DNA from: Arcuatula senhousia
Taxonomy: Eukaryota > Mollusca > Bivalvia > Mytilida > Mytilidae
NCBI GenBank assembly: GCA_963971305.1
Contig: OZ020309.1
Coordinates: 3,651,001 to 3,715,000 of the forward strand
Length of the DNA stretch: 64,000 nt
Direction: 5' to 3'
Below are positions 55,943 through 64,000 of the stretch, piece by piece. The translations under genes were made by a program, and so were the position numbers. The notes below the pieces were generated by a model. That model saw nothing but the letters and a program-made list of their open reading frames with translations, was not told the origin of the DNA and did not search any database. The number at the start of each line of letters is the position of its first letter. The first letter of the stretch is position 1.

Positions 55943-56355
55943 CAGATGGGTGCACATACAACTTGTACAAGAGGTAACATTAAGTAAACTTTACGACTGC
56001 TTTCCATATCTTCCCATGTTCACTATACCAGGCATTCAAGTTTACCTGCATTAACTCCTGACAGGTCCAAGCATATTTGTATGACTTGTCTATTCAGACT
56101 GGTCCCAATGACAGGTTTTTTTTTCAAATTTCACCTATGTTTATATCATTGAAAATGTAAACTTTGACAAAAGTTGATACGTTAAAATAGAAAATATTGA
56201 TGTGAGAGCTTATGCATATGTTTCAAAAGAGGAAATGTCATTAAATTCATTCGACCTAACCAGTCACAATGATGCGACTGCTTTTGAAAGCAGTTATAAA
56301 ATCATGTCCGTTTGTACTAAAAAGAAGTCGTGCGTCTGCTCAAAGTAAATCGCAG
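55943..56355 (+). mobile_element. TIR element, CATAACCTGTAC family, copy 4 (decayed)
   Basis: Left end CAGATGGGTGCACATACAAC then TTGTACAAGAGGTAACATTA, followed by ACGACTGCTTTCCATATC and CAGGCATTCAAG as in copy 2. Later parts (AACCAGTCACAATGATGCGA, GAAGTCGTGCGTCTGCTC) match too. The right terminal repeat is not recognisable. Confidence 0.65.
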
Positions 56356-57290
56356 GTTGGTTAATGCACTTTTCCGGAAAATCGTCCGTTTCCCGACCCT
56401 TTCAAAAATAAAAAATTAAAAATCATTTATAAAGTTATTTTATATCGAAATGAACAGGAATTTGATATGTAATTAGAAAATATGTAAATGCGTTAAAATA
56501 CTGCTCATATAGTACCATAAATAAGTATCCATGGCAACCATTTTGTCTGCAACATGACTTTTCTCGGATTTGGAAACTGAAGTTTAGCACCCCGATAAGC
56601 ACCATCAAATTGATTAAAATCATTTATTTGGGTTCGTTTTTGATCAATTTATTTGGATTTAGGTGCTCATTGATGATAATGTTAAGAATAATTTTAATTT
56701 TTGGATGAACAGTGTAAATCAAAATGAGAAAAACTGCGTTTTTCATCTTGATATCATTTTTTTGTTATAATTTTCCAAAATACAAAAGAATGAGCAGCAA
56801 TTCTCAAATTCTATATTTTATGATCTATCATGTGGTGAAATTCTAAAACAATCGATTTCGATCTTCGGGGTGCTAAATCCGATTTAAGAAATGAGGTATC
56901 AAATTTCGTCTGATTTGCCAAATAAGGTAAAAGGGGCGGGACTTAATTTCCAATAGAAAATTCTTCTTTTCAGGTTTTTCTAACTATTGGGTAATATTAA
57001 TAAAATATAAGGGTTTGGATAACTGTAAATAATTATTTCAGACTACATAAGACAATAAAACTACAAATATTTTATCAAATCTATATGGTACAGGCATTTT
57101 ATTTTTTCGAGTATTCGTCGCAATAAGGGCGACAACTCTTGGAAATTTTTTTTAACTTTTGGCGGGGCTAACGTCATTAACATCACTGTGATAAAATACA
57201 GGTCACAAATGAAAGTGAATTCGAAGTTTAATTATCATTCGCTTCTCAAGTTCAGGATGGTCACTCCTAAACCTTTATATACCAAAGATT
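56356..57290. other. gene-free interval with a spaced inverted pair
   Basis: TTTAGCACCCCGATAAG (about 56583-56599) and CTTCGGGGTGCTAAAT (about 56863-56878) are near complements some 260 bp apart. No gene recognised. Confidence 0.45.
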
Positions 57291-60200
57291 TATCCAAGAT
57301 TCTTATGCTAACATACAACCAATATGTGACATCACTGATTAATTCTTTGAAACTACACGTTTTCTTCCACTTGCAGCAACAATCAGGTTAAACATGCATA
57401 TTTAAAAATCCAAAGTGTACTTTCCTAGAGGCAACAGATGCACATTTGCAGAGCAACAGTTTACTTTCAAGGATGTGACAGATGCACATTTTTATTCCAC
57501 AAGTTACTTTCATTGATGTGACAGATGAACATTTATATTCTACAAGTTACTTTCATTGATGTGACAGATGCACATTTATATTCCACAAGTTACTTTCATT
57601 GATGTGACAGATGCACATTTATATTCTACAAGTTTACTTTCAATGATGTGACAAATGCACATTTGTATACCATAAACTAGACATCATTGATATGATAGGT
57701 GCACATGTGCAAGTTTCATGATTTCAAGTTTTAGACTATTGCAAGGGGGCAATATCTATTGTGTAAACTTCCTTATTCATAAATAAAACAAACTACTAAT
57801 TGGTTTGGCGATAATTGGTCACAGCATTTAATATTAATAAATATATATAGATTCACAAACAATGAACGCAGATTGCGTTTTTAGATGAACTGTCCGTATA
57901 TTGCAGTTAGATGAATGGAGCCGGCATATTGCCTATTATGGCATCCACAGCTGGACAGTGTAGAAAAATTAAAATGCAATCAATTTAGCACCACTGTGGG
58001 AACACAAGTGATGAAGGACCAAAACCCTTAACTTGACAAAAAGATGCAGCGATTATGCTAAAACAGAGTCAATAATTCCACCATAAATTCAAATTAAGTA
58101 ATTCGATCATCAATTCCATAATAAACGTTAATTTATAAAATCCCAATTTAGTCAGTTAACTCCATCTGGCGATATTTTTCTTTCCCTCTTTAGCTACCAT
58201 GATGTAAATTCCAAATTGATGGGACTGCACCTGAAAAGAAAAGCAACAACAACCCAAGCAGTATCTTGTTTATATTATATAAGCTCAAAACGTTTCCTTA
58301 TATTTTTCAGCACCTGAATGAAGGAACAAAGAAGCAAAGACACAATTAAATATATTGCATGTTAATATTTAGGGAAGGGTAAGGGTGGGTTTTTACGTCT
58401 GTTCCATTCAGATTCTCTTCAAAAAAGACTCGATTCAAACAATTTGTCGCGAGCCAATCAAAACCCGTGAAAATACCTAATGGGATTCATCCAATTACCA
58501 AACTCTTAAAATAAGACAACAGGAAACCATATTGCATCATTACTTTGATAAATTAATTTAATCATAAGGCTTAAATTATATTATCCAAGATTCTTATGCT
58601 AACATACAACCAATATGTGACATCACTGATTAATTCTTTGAAACTACACGTTTTCTTCCACTTGCAGCAAAAATCAGGTTAAACATGCATATTTAAAAAT
58701 CCAAAGTGTACTTTCCTAGAGGCAACAGATGCACATTTGCAGAGCAACAGTTTACTTTCAAGGATGTGACAGATGCACATTTATATTCCACAAGTTACTT
58801 TCATTGATGTGACAGATGCACATTTATATTCTACAAGTTACTTTCATTGATGTGACAGATGCACATTTATATTCCACAAGTTACTTTCATTGATGTGACA
58901 GATGCACATTTATATTCTACAAGTTTACTTTCAATGATGTGACAAATGCACATTTGTAGACCATAAACTAGACATCATTGATATGATAGGTGCACATGTG
59001 CAAGTTTCATGATTTCAAGTTTTAGACTATTGCAAGGGGGCAATATCTATTGTGTAAACTTCCTTATTCATAAATAAAACAAACTACTAATTGGTTTGGC
59101 GATAATTGGTCACAGCATTTAATATTAATAAATATATATAGATTCACAAACAATGAACGCAGATTGCGTTTTTAGATGAACTGTCCGTATATTGCAGTTA
59201 GATGAATGGAGCCGGCATATTGCCTATTATGGCATCCACAGCTGGACAGTGTAGAAAAATTAAAATGCAATCAATTTAGCACCACTGTGGGAACACAAGT
59301 GATGAAGGACCAAAACCCTTAACTTGACAAAAAGATGCAGCGATTATGCTAAAACAGAGTCAATAATTCCACCATAAATTCAAATTAAGTAATTCGATCA
59401 TCAATTCCATAATAAACGTTAATTTATAAAATCCCAATTTAGTCAGTTAACTCCATCTGGCGATATTTTTCTTTCCCTCTTTAGCTACCATGATGTAAAT
59501 TCCAAATTGATGGGACTGCACCTGAAAAGAAAAGCAACAACAACCCAAGCAGTATCTTGTTTATATTATATAAGCTCAAAACGTTTCCTTATATTTTTCA
59601 GCACCTGAATGAAGGAACAAAGAAGCAAAGACACAATTAAATATATTGCATGTTAATATTTAGGGAAGGGTAAGGGTGGGTTTTTACGTCTGTTCCATTC
59701 AGATTCTCTTCAAAAAAGACTCGATTCAAACAATTTGTCGCGAGCCAATCAAAACCCGTGAAAATACCTAATGGGATTCATCCAATTACCAAACTCTTAA
59801 AATAAGACAACAGGAAACCATATTGCATCATTACTTTGATAAATTAATTTAATCATAAGGCTTAAATTATATTATCCAAGATTCTTATGCTAACATACAA
59901 CCAATATGTGACATCACTGATTAATTCTTTGAAACTACACGTTTTCTTCCACTTGCAGCAAAAATCAGGTTAAACATGCATATTTAAAAATCCAAAGTGT
60001 ACTTTCCTAGAGGCAACAGATGCACATTTGCAGAGCAACAGTTTACTTTCAAGGATGTGACAGATGCACATTTATATTCCACAAGTTACTTTCATTGATG
60101 TGACAGATGCACATTTATATTCTACAAGTTACTTTCATTGATGTGACAGATGCACATTTATATTCCACAAGTTACTTTCATTGATGTGACAGATGCACAT

Positions 60201-60640
60201 TTATATTCTACAAGTTTACTTTCAATGATGTGACAAATGCACATTTGTAGACCATAAACTAGACATCATTGATATGATAGGTGCACATGTGCAAGTTTCA
60301 TGATTTCAAGTTTTAGACTATTGCAAGGGGGCAATATCTATTGTGTAAACTTCCTTATTCATAAATAAAACAAACTACTAATTGGTTTGGCGATAATTGG
60401 TCACAGCATTTAATATTAATAAATATATATAGATTCACAAACAATGAACGCAGATTGCGTTTTTAGATGAACTGTCCGTATATTGCAGTTAGATGAATGG
60501 AGCCGGCATATTGCCTATTATGGCATCCACAGCTGGACAGTGTAGAAAAATTAAAATGCAATCAATTTAGCACCACTGTGGGAACACAAGTGATGAAGGA
60601 CCAAAACCCTTAACTTGACAAAAAGATGCAGCGATTATGC
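57291..60640. repeat. 1,291-bp tandem repeat, 2.6 copies
   Basis: TATCCAAGATTCTTATGCTA begins copies at 57291, 58582 and 59873; both steps are exactly 1,291 bp. The third copy stops at 60640, where GCGATTATGC leads into new sequence instead of TAAAACAGAG. Copies 2 and 3 look identical. Copy 1 differs at four sites that I found, all within its first ~380 bp. Each unit contains a 43-bp minisatellite near its start and otherwise single-copy-looking DNA with no long open frame. A TTTCTTTCCCTCTTTAG stretch could be a splice acceptor but nothing supports an exon. Confidence 0.95.
57450..57680. repeat. 43-bp minisatellite inside copy 1 of the 1,291-bp unit
   Basis: About five units of TACAAGTTACTTTCATTGAT then GTGACAGATGCACATTTATA with period 43 (57501, 57544, 57587), flanked by more diverged ones (TTTACTTTCAAGGATGTGAC, TGATATGATAGGTGCACATG). 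Repeated at about 58741-58970 and 60032-60261 in copies 2 and 3. Confidence 0.9.
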
Positions 60641-61130
60641 CAAATTGGCAGGCAAAAACATAATTTTTTCCTGCCAACCGCCATCACAATGGGGGATCGC
60701 TGCATTGCTGTGACCAAACCCAAACCCATATATATTACAGTAAATAACAATTATCAATATTTATGGCAGATAAATATATCACTGACTTTACCAAAAGTAT
60801 GCAATATTATCATAGATAGGTGATTTATATCAAATGTCTATCCAGCGAAATCTTGCAAAAAAGAAAATGTCTCAGTTATACACATTTTACAACACAATCA
60901 ATCTTTTATTTCCATGTCAGAATCTAAGAAATTACCTTGAATAACTATTAAAAAATGATGTGCCTTATAGACTGATGAATTTCAATAAGAGAAAAAAAAA
61001 ATAAACATTATATATATAATGAGCCGTCAAGAGAGATGGGAGAGAAAGCCTTAATAGTTGGCCTTAACTGTATTTACTTTAGTAATGTAGTGTGTGTACT
61101 TAAGTGACATGATAACTCCCCACTTTGACA
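60641..61130. other. gene-free interval
   Basis: TTGGCAGG ... CCTGCCAA (60644-60679) can form an 8-bp stem. Nothing else seen. Confidence 0.45.
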
Positions 61131-61829
61131 TACATCGTCATGTCAATCTTATAGTGTTATATCTCCAGTTTTTAAAAAAATTGAGATAATTATTTTTTTT
61201 ACTTCCTTGTACCCTCATACAGATATACCAGTGATAAAAATTGATATATTTTAAGTTTTGACAGTTTTCTTCAGAACTAGACTGTTCTATCTCCATATGT
61301 TCCATTGGATTAACATTGGGTTTATTTATAGCCCAAAACCGAAAGTTTAAGAAAGTTTCAATATTAGACTGATGTATATCCAAATTTTTGACTTATTATT
61401 TGGTCTTTCAAAGTTTTTTTGCCAGATATCTTTGAAATTCTAGGCTTATTTGTTTCTATCTTTTAAAATCATTTTGTTTTCAGTGATTTTCAGCACATTT
61501 TGGTGTGTCATAATACGAATATTAAAGATATTATATATTTATGGTCTATCTCCATTGACAATATTAACAAGATTTTGAAAAAATCCACTTTGTTTCTTAA
61601 CAATGTTCTATCTCCAAAAAAAGGGGGTCTAATTCTATGTAATTTTGGTTGTCTGTTAAAAACAAATTGTTGTTTTCAACAAGTTTAAGAACTATACATT
61701 CAATAAATTCAAAACTACTTATTTCTGAGACAATTTACAAAAGATTTTGGACTACCAACTTTAAACCCAATTTACCAACAATTCAAAAATATTGACATAC
61801 ATCACTATAAGATTGACACGACGACATGT
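61131..61829. mobile_element. ~700-bp element with TIR CGTCATGTCAATCTTATAGT
   Basis: CGTCATGTCAATCTTATAGT (61136-61155) is mirrored by CACTATAAGATTGACACGAC (61803-61822); about 20 of 21 positions are complementary. The inside is AT-rich with four TATCTCC words and no open frame over 81 codons. Probably a non-autonomous DNA transposon. Exact ends and target-site duplication are unresolved. Confidence 0.55.
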
Positions 61830-62700
61830 ACATTTTCAATGGAAAATTCACTGCTTACATGCATATGTTTTATGTGAACATGTTAAAGTTTGCTAAGTAT
61901 GTGTGTTTAAATATGACTGATTAAGCAACGTACACATGACTAATTGACATGAATTATAAGGTGATTTATATGGTTTTCTCAAGTGATTTCTCATGCATGT
62001 TTGATGCTGTTTATATTTTAGTGACCAGACAAAAATTTATTCTCGTCAATGTTTGCTAAAGTTATGTCTCAAGGGTTCATCTGCCGGAATGTGTTTGTTT
62101 AAGTGAATACAATAACATACATGTAATTGCATTCTTATAATGAAATTTTGATTTATAATGAAAGTGTTAAATGACATGAAAGATTCTCTTGTATCGATAC
62201 AGGTAGATATGTGGTCTGTACATTGTACATGCATTTTATGCTGTCAACATTTTCAATGACTGCAACCTAGTTTCAACAGAAACATGTAAAATAATGATCT
62301 TTATTACACAAATTCCACCTCTTTATGTTTTCCAATATTTCAGAGGTTAAAATGTACAAATGTGGGCCATTTTCAAACAACCCTATTTTAATGTATATGT
62401 TCCTTAAAATTTGTAAAGAAGACGATGACATTTTCTTATTCTTTAACAAAGAATAACTTGCAACTCCTCTTTGTATGTAAAATGAGAAGGTTATAGTCAG
62501 GTGAACTGAAAAGATGTGAGCACAAGCAGAAACTGTACCTGAGAAATGTGTATGTGCATTGTGTATGTGTTTAACTGTGTATTCATGTATGTAAATGTAT
62601 TGGTCTTCATCATACATGTACACATAATCCATATATACCTTGAATGCCCAATGTAAAGAATCACTTGTGAGCATATGCAAGAAATTCATGTATATATCTA
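61830..62700. other. gene-free AT-rich interval leading into the TG-rich repeat
   Basis: No gene. The 160-codon minus-strand open frame at 62273-62755 is rich in Tyr, Ile and His codons produced by the ATGTATA-type repeat and shows no domain; I do not call it. Confidence 0.5.
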
Positions 62701-62705
62701 TGTAT

Positions 62706-62850
62706 GTGTATGTTTGTTTTTGGGTAAAAATTCTTGTCAATGATATATCCACCATTATAAGGAAATAAACTGGTTGTGTATGTTTGTTTTTGGGTAAAAT
62801 GTCCTGTCAATCATAAATCAGCCATTATAAGGAAATAAACTGGTTGTGAT
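62706..62850. repeat. 70-bp tandem duplication
   Basis: TGTATGTTTGTTTTTGGGTA ... CCATTATAAGGAAATAAACT occurs twice with period 70 (62711/62781 and 62752/62822) and a few differences. Confidence 0.85.
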
Positions 62851-62929
62851 ATATAATTATGAGTTCAATACATAACTTATTCAAAAACCATAGATAAACA
62901 AAATAAGGGCTTAATACATAGGTAACAAC

Positions 62930-63900
62930 AGAGTATGTCTCATCATAATTCATTACTTGAGTGCCAAATGTGACAAGTTTCATGTGATCATATATGTATT
63001 CAATAAATTGTAAAAGAACAATATGTATGTGTACAATAATCTGTGTGTAACTGTGAATGTCTAATCATAACCAATGCTTCAGAGCAAATAAGAGTGTAAC
63101 AAGTTTCATGTGAGCATATGTAGGAAATTGGGCATGAATAATTCATGCATTTGTGTATATCTCAACATAATCCATTACTCCAAACTCATGTGTAACAGTG
63201 TAATAAGTAAATTCATGTGACCATATGAACGAAATTTTACATGAATAATCCATGCATATGCGAGTTGTTTGTGTATGTCACATCATATTCCATTACTTGA
63301 AAGCAAGTAACGAGTAACAAGTTTCATGTCAGCATATTCAAGAAATATTACATGAAAAATTCATGCATGTGTGAAAGTGTGTGTATGTGTGTATGTCTCA
63401 TCATAATCCATTACTTGAGAGCCCAGTGTAATAAGTTTCATGTGACCATATGCAAGAATTTGTACATGGATACTTCATGCATGTGTGGGGATTGTGTGTG
63501 TGTGTTATCATAAACAATAACTTGGGAGCCAAGTGCGCAAAGTTTCATGAGACCGTATGCAAGAAATTAATAATTCATGCATGTGTGCAAGTTGTGTGTG
63601 TTATCAAAATCAAAAACTTCAGAGCTCAGTGTACCAAATTTCATGTGACCATATGCAAGAAATTGTACATGAATGATTCATGCATGTGTACGAGTTGTGT
63701 GTGTGCGTTTTATTATAAACAATAACTTGGGAGCCCATTGTAACAAGTTTCATTTCATGTGAACATATGCAAGTAATTGTACAAGACACTTCATGTATGT
63801 GTGTGTATGTGCCATTATAATCCTTACTTGAGTGAACAGTGCAACAAGTTTCAATCAAGCATGTCCAAGAAATTGGACATGAGTAATGTGCATTTCATGT
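62930..63900. repeat. ~105-bp degenerate minisatellite, TG-rich
   Basis: The word AAGTTTCATGTGACCATATG then CAAGAAATT, or a near version, recurs at about 62979, 63100, 63205, 63320, 63434, 63541, 63637, 63745 and 63845. Between them lie TTCATGCATGTGTG and CATCATAATCCATTACTTGA words. Open frames on both strands (79 and 91 codons) follow the repeat and are not genes. Confidence 0.85.
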
Positions 63901-64000
63901 ATGTATGCATGTTGCATCTATGAAAAAAAAAATTCATGTGTACAGATATTTGGCCTAATGCCTTTATGATCAAGAAATATGTCCTATATCTAATTTGGTC

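Noticed and set aside
57188..57391. 67-codon frame at the start of the 1,291-bp repeat
   Set aside because: It depends on sequence outside the repeat for its start and is not kept in copies 2 and 3.
57291..60640. CRISPR-like array from the 43-bp units
   Set aside because: The units are contiguous with no unique spacers, and the genome is eukaryotic.
62273..62755. 160-codon minus-strand open frame
   Set aside because: Composition follows the ATGTATA/TG-rich repeat and no domain is visible. Chance frame in low-complexity DNA.

Overview
This is an AT-rich, gene-poor stretch of an invertebrate nuclear genome. The likely source is a bivalve mollusc, most probably a mussel close to Mytilus. That rests on my recollection that several repeats here are typical of mussel genomes: the CpG-rich core CTACGCCTGACGCGCGTTTC, the CTGTGGATTCATT / TTTTCGTGGG inverted-repeat element, and the family ending in GGTACCTCTTTGCTTC. 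I could not search a database. There are no prokaryotic operons, rRNA genes, convincing tRNAs or CRISPR arrays.

Only two loci have clear protein content. (1) 9601-15458, minus strand, is a full-length non-LTR retrotransposon (LINE). It is bounded by a perfect 13-bp target-site duplication, CCAGACTATAGAT, at 9588-9600 and 15459-15471. From 5' to 3' it has a 5' UTR, ORF1 (coiled coil plus RRM-like RNA-binding region), a long spacer of about 930 bp, ORF2 (hydrophobic leader, 2A-like peptide, APE endonuclease, reverse transcriptase, C-terminal Cys/His motif) and a 3' UTR. Three single-base frameshifts, all in homopolymer runs, and one CGA-to-TGA type nonsense codon break it. (2) 34423-35493, plus strand, is an intact 356-aa rhodopsin-like GPCR in one coding exon, preceded by a plausible splice acceptor. 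Its DRY, CWxP and NPxxY motifs are degenerate.

The rest is repeats and unremarkable AT-rich DNA. 0.8-8.1 kb: short tandem arrays, a ~360-bp satellite-like unit in head-to-head inverted arrangement (2.9-4.25 kb), dispersed 'repeat A' copies and a 380-bp tandem duplication. 15.6-16.0 kb: a terminal-inverted-repeat (TIR) element. 23.7-25.0 kb: satellite units interrupted by repeat A. 25.6-30.45 kb: two inverted arms of a ~45-bp minisatellite, like a foldback element. 31-33 kb: small direct duplications. 37.5 kb: a short MITE. 42.8, 50.0, 54.6 and 55.9 kb: four copies of a TIR element family ending in a CATAACCTGTAC motif and packed with GTTAACTT, GCAGAC and GACTGGT words. 57.3-60.6 kb: 2.6 nearly identical copies of a 1,291-bp tandem unit that contains a 43-bp minisatellite. 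61.1-61.8 kb: another TIR-bounded element. 62.6-63.9 kb: a TG-rich ~105-bp minisatellite.

The strongest leads are the 2A-like leader on the LINE ORF2, the word-structured TIR family, the motif-degenerate GPCR and the young tandem triplication. I saw no convincing undescribed multi-gene system.
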